From Scytalidium lignicola (taxonomy: Eukaryota > Ascomycota > Leotiomycetes), in contig NCSJ02000308.1 in assembly GCA_002812745.2 (NCBI GenBank), positions 1-51,196 of the forward strand: 51,196 bases of DNA. The letters run 5' to 3'. A program made the translations under genes and the position numbers. The notes below the pieces were generated by a model. That model did no database searches and was not told the origin of the DNA. It saw only the letters and a list, made by a program, of their open reading frames with translations. The stretch's first letter is position 1, and each line of letters begins with the position of its first letter. Below, piece after piece: positions 22,900 to 32,702 of the stretch.

Positions 22900-24400
22900 T
22901 AATCATGAGATAATATTTTAAGATTAATAATTCCTCAAAAACAGGATATTACTCTGTTAGTATAACTTTAAAGTCTATCAGTATAATTATCCAAATTCTA
23001 CTGACTTCTAGAATCAATCTTCATCTACCTTAGCCTTTAGTTTAGTTGTTACCTTAAAAGTATCTTACATATCAAGTCCTCTTCATAAGTATAAAATCTG
23101 TCTTGAGAATTCTTATTATTATTATCTTGTCCATATTAGTCTTGACAATATAATGTAGTATAATTACTAAATCTTAATAATCTTCNTTTTTTTAAAGAAT
23201 TTTCTTTTTCATTTGAACTTTCTTCTTTTAACAATCTTGACAAAATGTTTATAATCCTTAGGATTTACATAACTCTAACTTTAATTAATGTACTTAACTT
23301 ATTGTCTTTCTTATAAATGTTCGCCATATAACCAAGGAGTTTACACTTAAAATATAACTTGTTTTTTCTTCTTTTGTTAAGTTCTTTAGAGGAGATTCCA
23401 AAGGAATTCCTTTTTTTTAANTTTTTTCTTTAAAATACTTCTTTCCTTTTCCTTTAAAGGTCTTTTCTCTCTTTATAGTATTTAACTCTATAAAGTCTTC
23501 ACAATCCTTCTTTCTGTTAGTCTTCCTTTTATTAAAGTAAAACCTTCCCTTTTTGTTTAAGATCATTTTATATTATTCATTCCTAATCTTGATAAACAAG
23601 TTAACAAGGGCATTAAATGTAATAACTACAAGTCATCAGTACAACTCTTCTTTAATAGAATTCTTCAATTTAGTCTTATACTAGTGTATATGTACTTCTT
23701 CTCCTTAGTTGACTAATATTATATATTAATGATAAAGTATTGTATATTTACTAAGGCTTTTGGTTTGCTTAAAGTAAGTTAGTCACCTTTTAACATTCTT
23801 CTTCTCATTAACATCTTTATACAATTGTCTGAGTTCTCTAGTATAGTTTTCTTAGTTTCTAAGGATATTCCTTACTCTTTAGTTCATTGTTCTTTTGTTT
23901 ATAACAAACCATTCATCTTTAAAAAGTTAAAATCAAGTTTTAGTTATTTCTCTTAAGTATATAAATGCTTACAGAACTTTATGCATATTTTCAAGTAATA
24001 GGTAATCATTCAACATTAAATAAGTTCTTGTCTAAACAAGGTAAGCTTTTAACTTCTTTCTGTCCTCATAGAATAAATCTGGTCTAGTAATTTTGACTTT
24101 TTTAAGTATTACTATTAGAACTTGTTCAATGTTATCCTCTGGTTTAAAGTCTGAATCAAGGTCTGAGTTTAAAGCTCTTGGTACTTGAATTGGTTCTAGG
24201 TTAAGTTTAGGTAATAAAAATGCTAATTTCTTTCTTATAACTCTTGACAATTCTTCAACAGTCAATTCTTCTGTTAATTTAGTAGTTTGCTTTAATAGTA
24301 TAACAACTTCCTTTAATATTCCTTCTTAGATGTTAGTTTCTTCAATAGTTTGATTCTTACCTTAGTCTTCTTCAAAACTATCTTCTGAACTTTTCTCAGA
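22900..24400 (-). pseudogene. gag: Gyp-C copy 1 gag pseudogene
   Basis: A patch open at 24265-24032 (77 codons) contains KVKITRPDLFYEDRKKLKAYLV, the start of the capsid domain of Ty3/gypsy Gag (R-P-x-x-F-x-G-x-R-x-K-L). At 23361-23311 the frame reads YFKCKLLGYMANIYKK, from a C-F-K-C-x4-H-x4-C knuckle with His and one Cys changed to Tyr. The far upstream part (24265-24400 and beyond) is Glu/Ser-rich. Upper and lower limits are approximate; the zone 22200-22900 between gag and protease is readable only in pieces. Confidence 0.65.
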
Positions 24401-24535
24401 TCTTTCTTCAAATCCCTCTTTAGATTCTTCTTCAAAGCCTTCTTCAAAACCTTCTTCAAGTTGTTATTCATTGTTATTATCTACTAGTATACTTGTTTTT
24501 AAATCCTGATTTATCAAGATAGGTAATGTTCAAAA

Positions 24536-24896
24536 TGTTATAAAACTAAACTGTCCAAGTTATTGGATAACTAAGGGTAAAGTAGATATTCAAGGATAAT
24601 GGAAACAGAAGATACTTAAGCAAACAATTAAGTTAAAGGTAAGATCTAGTAATGTATTTAGGTTAAATACAAGGAGTCTACTCTTATATTCTTACAGTAT
24701 ACTTATATAAATAATGAAATATAACTAGATTGTTAGATTGTTATAATCCCTTGATCTAAGTCCTTAGATCATTAGATTACTTTGATCTACAGATTCTAAT
24801 CACATAACCTTCTAATTGTTAGGTTCTTTGTGTATACTTGTTGTATACTAAGCCTTAGGCTTATACCAATTAACTTGTTCAGTCAAATCTATAACA
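24536..24896 (-). repeat. Gyp-C copy 1 5' LTR
   Basis: It begins TGTTATAAAACT and ends TATAACA on the plus strand, matching 17725-18080 at both ends and across much of its length. It is far more AT-rich than the partner LTR, and the middle 90 bases align poorly, including transversions. Confidence 0.82.
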
Positions 24897-25550
24897 GTTA
24901 TACAGCTTAAGAGTTAAGAATTTCTGATAAAACAACTTGAGGATAACTTTAAAAGGATGATCACATTCAAAAGTCTTCTAAAAAACTACTCAAACTCTTA
25001 GATTTTACAGTTTTAACAATTATCCATTAGTTTTCTAGCTATTATAATTAATAAATATTCTTATCAAAGTAAATAAAAAAAGGAATTTAACTTGAATATA
25101 TCTTAAAATACAATTTTAAAAGCATTAACATAATTTACATATTATTATTATATTTTTGATTGTAAACTTAAAACNTTTTGCAAAAAACAAATTATTATAA
25201 TAAACATTTTGTATTATAAACTAAGATTAACTACTTTAGTATTAAAAGAATAAAATTTATACAAATAAGACTATTATACACATAAATATGCTTAAATGCT
25301 AGAGATTACTCAAGGTTAGAAGTAAATAATAATATTTTAATTATATCTAATTTACNTTTTTATTCAAGTTATAATTAATTATAATTATAAATTTAACCTT
25401 ATTTTTGTGTTATATAAAGGCAAAGGTAAAGGATTTACTTAAAAGAAGTATATTAGTCAAATCCTTAAAAAGCTATTTNAAAAAAATATTCAAAAACAAA
25501 GTAAAGTTAGAAGAAAAGTTCAAAACTTAAAAAGTATACTAATATGTAAA
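24897..25550. other. AT-rich DNA without recognisable gene
   Basis: This is the right flank of Gyp-C up to the foldback element. All six frames are broken. The plus strand gives a Gln-restored reading with basic patches but no LINE, copia or gypsy motif. It was expected to continue the LINE if Gyp-C were a simple insertion, and I could not show that it does. Confidence 0.5.
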
Positions 25551-25918
25551 TAGACTGGCCACCTAGACCGGACCGTGGACCGTTACGCTAACCTATTTAG
25601 GACTACTTTCTTTAATAATTATTATTATTAAATAAAATTTTTAAATTTTAAAGTTTTAATGTTTTTAAATATAATTCTTTAAAAAAATTCTAAAAATAGT
25701 AATTAAATAATATACTTACAAGGATTAATAATTTTTTNNAAAAAAGCTTTATATTACTTTATTTAATTACTATTTTTAGAATTTTTTTAAAGAATTATAT
25801 TTAAAAACATTAAAACTTTAAAATTTAAAAATTTTATTTAATAATAATAATTATTAAAGAAAGTAGTCCTAAATAGGTTAGCATAACAGTCCACGGTCCA
25901 AACTGTTCGGCCAGTCTA
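25551..25918. mobile_element. Foldback/MITE-like element with arms of about 157 bases
   Basis: The left arm 25553-25710 and the right arm 25760-25916 are inverted copies, seemingly identical over their inner 115 or so bases and differing mainly in the outer 45. The ends are GACTGGCC, flanked by TA on both sides (25551-25552, 25917-25918), as expected for a TA duplication of Tc1/mariner-type insertion. The loop is about 50 bases with two Ns. There is no coding capacity. The outer arms keep undecayed GC-rich sequence (for example GGACCGTGGAC), unlike their surroundings; the element is shorter than the length RIP usually needs. Confidence 0.85.
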
Positions 25919-26700
25919 TCTAAAGCTATTTACTAGCCTAGTAATATATTCCTTCATTGATGATATAAAGTACAAGTTTATTGTTAATATAAAAAACATT
26001 AATGATAATGGAGTAGTTAAAGTTAATATTATCTTATAAGTTGAATTTGAATCTTAACAACTTCTTATAACGTTGGCAATAAATATAGAACTTGGTAAGG
26101 TATTCTAATATATCCTTGTTGATATTATAGTTTGTATAATCTAATATACATTGTAATCTAATTACTAATAAGTAGTTAAAATGTTAGTGTAAGTGTTATA
26201 ATTCTATATTAGTCAAGAAACAAGGGTTTTCCTTTAATAAATCAAAAATAAGAGTATATAAAGATATATTCTAAAGTAAAAAGCTATAGTTGAATCATTG
26301 TATAATTAAAATATTTCCTTGTAAGATAATAAGTAAGTTTATAAGGTTGTTAAAATACATGCTTAATTAGTTTATATCCGTTAAGTACAGTAAAAAGAGA
26401 GTAATTAATTTAATTATATAGAATTCAATTTGCCTAATTAATGTATTTATTAATATAGAACTTATTAAAGTTGTACTCTTAATTCTAAATTGTATTATTA
26501 CTATACCTTTAGTTATAATGTTTAATATTATAGTTTAGTCTACTTATTATAAAGCTTTGAATTGATTGTAATTAATTATAAAATACTTTGTAACTCTTGT
26601 ATTGATCAAGATTCTATGAAATTGTCTTGAATTATACTTTGTTAAGCTCTTTATACTATATACTTTTGTTATAATTATTATAAAGGTTTTTAAGTTAAGT
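25919..26700 (-). pseudogene. pol: Cop-X copy 2 protease, GAG-pre-integrase and start of integrase
   Basis: The minus strand reads YFIINYNQFKAL then GIVIIQFRIKSTTLISSILI and ENPCFLTNIEL-HLH-HF near 26235-26170. At 26085-26036 it has YCQRYRKLLRFKFNL, the second half of an H-H-C-C zinc domain, followed by FNYSIIINVFYINNKLVLYII. The last part corresponds to the D(V)FYIDxKPVLHIVDEAT start of the copia-type integrase core found in fungi. The site where catalytic Asp should be reads Asn. The frame is then lost at the foldback element. Confidence 0.65.
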
Positions 26701-26899
26701 TCTTAAAGGTAATTCTTAGTTGTTAACATCTTAGTAGTTAGTTGGTATAAGAAAATATTATTAGCTAGTTTTATAGTAATTAGTATAATTAATTCTACTA
26801 GGAAATTTCTACATAAGATAAAGAATATAGTTTTAAGCTAGTTAAGTTTATTAAGATTTGTTTCTAGGTTGTTGTCAATGAATAAGGTCTTAAAAGTAA

Positions 26900-28640
26900 G
26901 GTTTAGTTCTTCTTCAAAGTTACTTCCTTTATAATTAACAATATATTATTTAAACTATTCATTAAAATGTTATTTAAAGCTATAAATGTTAAAGTTAAAT
27001 TTACTTATATTTCTGGTTTTGAAATGTACTTTCTCTACATCTTACTCTTCTTACAAGTGTTTTTATGATTAGTATTCTTCTCTTTTGTATATAAAACATC
27101 TTTCTTATGTTTAAGAGTATAAAGTAGTACATTTAAGGCTTTATGAATTAAATTGTTAGTTTACTTCATGATTAGTATAATAATGATAATCTGTAAAATA
27201 AGTTTTATTATAATATTCTTGTTCTTTTTCCNTTTTTGTATAATATGATAAACAAGTGAAGTTTGTTAATAAGTTGTTCTAAGTCTCTTAGTAAGTCTAA
27301 AATAGTATATTTACACATTGAAGATCCTTAGCAAATAATAATTAACTTCTTGTAAAGAATATTAGTTATCTTATAAGCTAGTTGAAGGTTATATTAAAGC
27401 TCTTAGAGTTTGTTAATAAGTAATTGTATATTCTTAAGTATTGTTTTCCTAAGGTTTATAATTATAATCAAGGTTAATGTTATGCCTTCTTATTCAGTAT
27501 ATATTCGATAATAATATGTAAGTCCTTTGTAAGAGTTATATAAGTAAGTGTATACTTCTTCAAATATATGTTTAACAAGGTTGTTGACAATAAAATAGCC
27601 TTTTACTAACCTTGTTAATATAATAAGGAATACTTTAATATAGAATTCCTCTAGCAATTCTACTTGTTCACAATAGTTCTTGAAGATTATCAATTTATAT
27701 TCAAAGTTACTAATTGTTCTATTGTATTTTTAGTCTTCTATATATATCTTAATGATATTAAAGACTTGTTTTATATACATAAGCTGAGTTGAAGGTAATA
27801 ATAATAGGCTAAGCTTATAATAGGAATTGTAATCTTATTATAACTTGTAAAACTGTTAATAATCATTTTAAAAGATTATAAAGGTCAGAAAAGTACTTGA
27901 TTCTTAGTTTGTGTATATTGAACTAAAGACCTTAAGGTTGATTTAAGCATTTGTAAGATAAGTAATTATAAGAAGTATAATAATTACAAAGGTAATAAGT
28001 CCTTTTTAGAAGTCTTAAGAAGTATATTAAAGGTTTTCTTCACTTTATAAGTATTATTCCTTCTTTTATATAATGTTTATAAGAGTTTAAACGATTATAA
28101 TACTCTTAGTATTATATATTATATATATGTTATTATAATAAAGGCAATTCTATAAGCTTTATATCTCTTTCTAAGTAATAACCTTAAAGATATTGATTGT
28201 AAAATTCTTGAAGTCCTCTTAGAATAAGTCTTATAAGTTTACATTATTAGTTTTATTAAGGTAATACTTGTAAACCTTAGTAGTTAAGTATTCTTGTATG
28301 TCCTTTATAATAATATCCTTAAGGTTTATTCCTCATTTTCATTTCTTGATTAATGTTATTCAATTCACCCTTATAATACTCTTTATTACTCTTATAATAA
28401 TTTCCAGCTTATTTCCCCTTATATTCCTTATTGTATCTTCTGTTTCTATTATGTTTCCTATTATTCTTAAGCTTTATATTATTGTTTACTAGTACTAATA
28501 CAAGATACTTAGGTAACTGAAAAGTAAAGCTGGTTATACTTGAGTACAAAGAGTATTTACCTACAGATAGTAAACTCTATAATCTTAAAGGCTTGGACAA
28601 ATGTCTTTAAGGGTATAATAACTTCTTAGTCTTCTTGATA
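26900..28640 (-). pseudogene. gag: Cop-X copy 2 gag pseudogene
   Basis: The minus strand at 27693-27490 is open for 67 codons (VELLEEFYIKVFLI, NNLVKHIFEEVYTYLYNS), and the next part reads, through stops, TNILYKKLII and KYTILDLLRDLEQLI. The motif order (short helix, TFE-V---LR-S, then a CRG-P-C-Y pattern) resembles the Gag of some fungal LTR elements. A basic CCHC-type segment follows at about 27105-27020. The N-terminal part, 27700-28640, can be followed only by comparison with copy 3. The product would package the element RNA. Confidence 0.55.
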
Positions 28641-28689
28641 ATCACAGTTTTATAAGCTCTTAAATTCTCTTGTATACTTGTAAAAGCTT

Positions 28690-29347
28690 GTAATTCTATG
28701 ATGAAAGTAAAGGTAAGATAAAAGATTATGGTTTTGACATATTGTTTTTAGTTTATAAGAAGAGTAATAAAGAATATAAGTAGTTTTTGAATAGAAATTA
28801 ATGAAAATGAGTTGTAAAAGAATAGTTTTTCGAATAGAATTAGTTAATTGACTAACTATACAACTTTATAAGTAGACTACTTAACATCTAACTGAACATA
28901 TTGTTTTTAGCAAAAACAAGTTCAATAATAACAACTATAAAAGTAGATTGCTTGATGTTTAACCAATTAAGTTATAAGTTGATAAATAGTTGTTTTCCCC
29001 TTTAACTAAGTGGATTTCAACTTTGTAAGTAGACTACTAGATGTTTAACCAAACAGAAGTTGTAATCTCTTGAGATTCAACTTTAAAAGTAGACTACTTA
29101 ATGTCTAACTAATTAAATGATAATCTCCTGATCTGTATGTACAAATTGATCAATGTCAGTTCACTTGTAATATGAAGTATAGTATATAATTATATATAAT
29201 ATACTCATTGTATTATTTTATAATTGTTATATGAATAAGAATAAGAAGGCAAAGTTGTAAGAGCTTTGCTTATTCTTACTACCTAATCAGGACTAGCTTA
29301 CAGGGGCACGTGAATATCACGTGTACATAACTATTATTCTACTAACA
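28690..29347 (-). repeat. Cop-X copy 2 5' LTR and leader
   Basis: It is an inverted match to 4742-5410. The outer 100 bases are less decayed than copy 1 and include a GC-rich palindromic CACGTGATATTCACGTG. The inner LTR boundary is not determined. Confidence 0.6.
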
Positions 29348-30059
29348 TTTACCTTTAATTACTTTATTTTTGATTAAGTCTTTTAAGCCTTGATAATATA
29401 TAATTATATATGTTAAATTATTTTATATTATTTTACTTATATATTACTTATATTCTATAGTATAATTAGTTGTTAAGGTTTTTTNGTTTAAGTCTTTATA
29501 AATACTTTTTTNATTTAGTATACCTTATTAATATCCTTAAAGACCTTGTTAATCTTGTTTATAAATCTTTTTTNATATTCTAAAGATTTTTTTTATTTGT
29601 AGAAGAATTTCTTACTTGTTATTAATTTGATATTTAAGATGATTCTTTAAGAATATTTTAATCTAATTAAATGTGAATCCTTTTAAGAATGTTATAACTT
29701 ATAATACTTAGTCTTCTTTATCATTAAACTTTTTGTTATTAAAGGTAATATATATTTTATATTAAACTAAGAAGAATTATAGCTTAGACTTAGTCTTGTT
29801 AAATTTGTTTAACAATATTATTTTTAGTATTTAAGTTTTGAACTCTTTTACATTTATTCTTATATTCTCTTCTCTAAGTAAGAGGTTAATGTTTTCTACT
29901 CTTATTATAAGTATTAGTCTTATATTTATAATCAATATAGTTATTTATAACTTTATAAGTATTATATAAAATAATATTCAAAGTATAATGTACCTTGTAT
30001 ACTTGTTAATAAAGTATTTAAATACTTACTTTTATAGATATTATATTGTTTACTTAAAG
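29348..30059. other. Unassigned AT-rich DNA
   Basis: This stretch lies between the Cop-X copy 2 LTR and a diverged LTR. Several Ns sit beside T runs. I saw no domain, no terminal repeat and no long frame, and it does not visibly match the other elements in the window. Confidence 0.45.
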
Positions 30060-30358
30060 GCTTATATATAAATATAAAGTTATAAGTACTGGTTAAGTTA
30101 TTATTAGAAGATCTTTTTGTAAGATATTCAATTTAAGTTGAACATAGAGCTTTATTTAACTAAGAAAACTATTTACTTATATAGACCTTTGTACTTTTAA
30201 GAATTAAGAGCCCTTATTAACTCCTAGCTCTTGGATCCTGCCCTAGATCCTGGATCCATCATGTGATCTGTCATGTGATCCTCCTCTTATTCTACTGGAG
30301 GTTCTCTGTGTAATTAGTGTTACCGAGCCTTAGGCCTCCAAATAAAGAGGTCATGACA
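30060..30358 (-). repeat. Diverged LTR related to the Gyp-C LTR, minus orientation
   Basis: The plus strand shares landmarks with the Gyp-C LTRs in the same order: ATTTA-GTTGAACAT, a CTTATATAGA box, CATGTGATC, then AGGTTCTCTGTGTA and GAGCCTTAGGCCT. Its right end reads TCATGACA, and the flank beyond (ACCTCTTCTTTCC) is a polypurine tract on the minus strand, so it looks like the 3' LTR of a minus-strand element lying to the right. The left end and the partner LTR were not found. Its middle is GC-rich and little decayed. Confidence 0.45.
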
Positions 30359-30465
30359 ACCTCTTCTTTCCTTGTTTTTATCACTTTTACTATTACTTTT
30401 ATTATTACTACTATTAAAACTACTATCAAAACTATTATTATAACATCTTAAACGCTTGTTAACTG

Positions 30466-30711
30466 TTAACTTTCTTCTTTTCTAACTTTAATTGTTTCCT
30501 CTTCTTCTTCTTTCTCTAATACTAATTCTATCTTTGCTATTGTTATTACTCTTGCTTTTATAAGTGCCTTCCTTACTCTTCTAGCCAGTAACATTAACAT
30601 AATACATGCTCTAACTGTTCTCCTTCTCTTAAAAGAGTTTATACTCTGCAAAGAGTACATTCTGAACATTATCAAGCTTATAAACATAAAGGCTTTGTTA
30701 AGATTCCCCAT
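30466..30711 (-). pseudogene. Short charged frame next to the diverged LTR, function unknown
   Basis: An 81-codon minus-strand frame lies about 110 bases inside the diverged LTR. It has a basic middle (SFKRRRTVRA, LARRVRKALIKARV) and a Glu-rich end (LVLEKEEEEETIKVRKEES) that could be helical. The same stretch is also free of stops in one plus-strand frame, so coding strand is not certain. I do not recognise it. If the LTR is a 3' LTR, this is where Gyp-C and Gyp-D carry accessory frames. Confidence 0.3.
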
Positions 30712-31384
30712 TAACCAAGTTAATAGTTAGCCTTATACTCATTATGTAAACAAGTTTAACATATAGACAAAGTATATCTTTGTTATTAATTATTTTAATA
30801 AGGTTTATACTAATTGTTATTATTGCTTTTACAATTCTTGTTAAAACTTTTAATAATTATTATTCTTTTTATTCTTGTATTCTTCTAACTATTATTATCA
30901 TTATTAACAACAATATTGTTATTGTCCATAAGTTATAACAAATAATTTTTAAAAACTAAACTAATGTTTTTATAATGCTTTCTTACTTCTTTATCTATTC
31001 TTAGCCTATTAGTTATTCTTACTAGCTTTCTGGCTATTTTACTTGGTTTTCTATAAGTCGTGTTCATTGTTATTACTCTCTTCTTAACTAGTTTATTCTT
31101 ACTATTTTAGTTATTACAAGTTATGTTTATTATTCTTAGGTAACTTATTAAGAACAAAACTATTAAATTGTAAATGTTCTTAAGGGTTTTGCAAATATAT
31201 TAAGTAATACTGTAAAAGTTATTTGTAATATTATAAAGTAAGAAATAGTTGAAAATAAAGAAAAAGAAGATAATAATATATTAGATCTTTATAATAATTT
31301 ACAAATCTGATAATATATATAATTAAATTAGATTTATTATAATAATTTAATAAATCTTTAAAAGAATTTAATTATANAANATTA
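30712..31384. other. Unassigned AT-rich DNA
   Basis: The minus strand has a broken basic reading near 31080-30940 (ITMNTTYRKPSKIARKLV). The rest is low-complexity A/T with a few Ns. No family was recognised. Similarity to Gyp-C begins at about 31385. Confidence 0.4.
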
Positions 31385-31735
31385 AATAATAAACTAAACT
31401 AAGTAAAGTTAAGATTATATGAAATTAAAGAAGTTTATAAACCTTTAATATATAAATTGAAATTATTAATAACAGTTAAGATATATTTTGNTTTTTTATA
31501 TTTTACTTCTTGAACTAGTACTTGAAAATGCTTAAATACTAATGTTAAAAGAAGTTGATTTAGAAAAGGAATATGAAGTTAAAAGAATTATTAGTTATAA
31601 GATGTATTATAAGAAATTGTAATACTTAGTTAAATGGATAAGATATCTAAAGAGTAAGAATGAATAAGAACTTACTTTTAATCTTATAAGTTATAAGAAG
31701 TTATTAAAAGGATATTACTAAACTTATCTTAGAAT
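31385..31735 (+). pseudogene. pol: Gyp-C copy 2 pol C-terminus with chromodomain
   Basis: At 31551-31735 the plus strand reads DLEKEYEVKRIISYKMYYKK, then YLVKWIRYLKSKN, the same chromodomain as in copy 1 with the Trp of the WxGY segment intact here. The preceding 165 bases match the integrase tail of copy 1. Everything upstream is missing. Confidence 0.7.
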
Positions 31736-32210
31736 AAATTTTCAAGTAATAAAATTATAAGGTCAGAAAAGAAAAGGTTAATAATAGAAGAAGAAGCTTT
31801 ACTTATAAAGACAAAATATAACTCTTTAAATAGTTTCTCTTGTTCTTCTTTTTCTTTTATAATGTTGAGTTTGTTTAAATACTTTAAGTTATAATAAGTT
31901 ATCTTATTCTTTTATTATTGAAGAAGAGCTTGTTACTTTTATAAGTAAAGGATTTTGGCTATAACTTCTTTTTCTTTTACTTATAATCTGTTTATAGATT
32001 TTTCCAGAGATTCTTAATCTTAAGAATGTAGAATGTTTTTATCTTAAGAATCAGAAGTTATATTACAAGAACACTTTATATGTATATACTTAGAATATTA
32101 AGAGGACTTTAAGAGGTTTATAATGTATTTTTAATTCTCTTTAAAGTAATAAGAACAAGGATTTATACTATTGTTAATGTCCTTAATAATTAAGGTAAGA
32201 TTAACTCTTT
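31720..32210 (-). pseudogene. Second copy of the Gyp-C antisense gene, heavily decayed
   Basis: It aligns with the reverse complement of 18285-18764 and lies at the same place, between chromodomain and LTR, again opposite to pol. Matching landmarks include a GAAGAAGCTTTACTTA block and TTCTCTTGTTCTTCTTTTTC (minus-strand Lys/Glu helix). Stops and replacements are too many to read the zinc-cluster positions. Its presence shows that the antisense gene belongs to the element family and is not a chance insertion in copy 1. End positions are approximate. Confidence 0.6.
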
Positions 32211-32359
32211 TTCTTTTCTTTCTCTTAAAATTAAAAGGAAGAAAAGGGCAAGGACACTTTGAGGATATGTTAAAGGAAAAGAAAAGATTAATAGAGAAAT
32301 AAAGAAATTCATGATAATAAATTAAGTGTTAAGATGACATTAGTATAGAAAGGGGATAA

Positions 32360-32702
32360 TGTTATAGATTTTACTTAATAAGCTAATTAGTATAAGCTTA
32401 AGGCTTAGTATACAAAAAATGTATATAAAGAACTTAACAATTAAGTGTTATATAATGAAGTCTTAAGATCTTTAAAGGACTTTAAAGGACTTTAAAGACT
32501 TTAAAAGATTTAATTATATTTTATTATCTATATAAGTACATCATAAGAACATGAGAGTAAACTCTTTATGTTTAACTTAAATACATTATTAGATCTTACC
32601 TTTAACTTAGTTATTTACTCAAGTATCTCCTGTTTCTGTTATCCTTGAACAGTTACCTTACCCTTAACTATCCAGTAATCTGGATAACATAATTTTGTAA
32701 TA
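32360..32702 (+). repeat. Gyp-C copy 2 3' LTR
   Basis: It begins TGTTATAGATTTTAC right after AAAGGGGATAA and ends TTTTGTAATA, where CA has become TA, as in copy 1. An internal CTTTAAAGGA-type short tandem lies where the GC-rich middle of the copy 1 LTR would be. Confidence 0.75.

Larger units (their letters stand above)
17725..24896 (-). mobile_element. Gyp-C copy 1: Ty3/gypsy chromovirus with an antisense accessory gene
   Basis: Direct repeats 17725-18080 and 24536-24896 flank a 6.5-kb interior. The minus strand carries gag with CCHC knuckle, protease, RT with intact YLDD, integrase and a C-terminal chromodomain, so this is a chromovirus. A polypurine tract (AGAAAGGGGATAA) adjoins the 17725-18080 LTR, making that the 3' LTR. 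No 5-base target duplication is seen (TTAAT left, GTTAT right), and the LTR middles differ by more than transitions. Between the chromodomain and 3' LTR an opposite-strand gene is present. The left flank is the LINE; the right flank is unassigned. Confidence 0.88.
25919..29347 (-). mobile_element. Cop-X copy 2: Ty1/copia retrotransposon, 5' half, uninterrupted
   Basis: On the minus strand it begins TGTTAGTAGAATAAT at 29347, like copy 1, and aligns with copy 1 through LTR, leader, gag and protease without its two nested insertions. It goes further than copy 1, through the whole GAG-pre-integrase zinc domain into the first residues of the integrase core. It ends at the foldback element at 25918, and the other side of that element does not continue it. 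RT, RNase H and 3' LTR are absent. Copies 1 and 2 lie in inverse orientation about 24.6 kb apart (outer edges). Confidence 0.8.
31385..32702 (+). mobile_element. Gyp-C copy 2: 3' end of a chromovirus, plus strand
   Basis: From about 31385 the plus strand aligns with the reverse complement of 17725-19060. It includes the end of integrase, the chromodomain, the antisense gene, the polypurine tract and the LTR. It is 5'-truncated: before 31385 the similarity stops abruptly and no gag or RT was found. Decay is heavier than in copy 1, notably over the antisense gene. Confidence 0.78.

Noticed and set aside
28298..28492. Plus-strand frame of 64 codons, strongly hydrophobic.
   Set aside because: It lies antisense to Cop-X copy 2 gag; A/T-rich Lys/Asn codons of gag read backwards give Ile/Leu/Phe.
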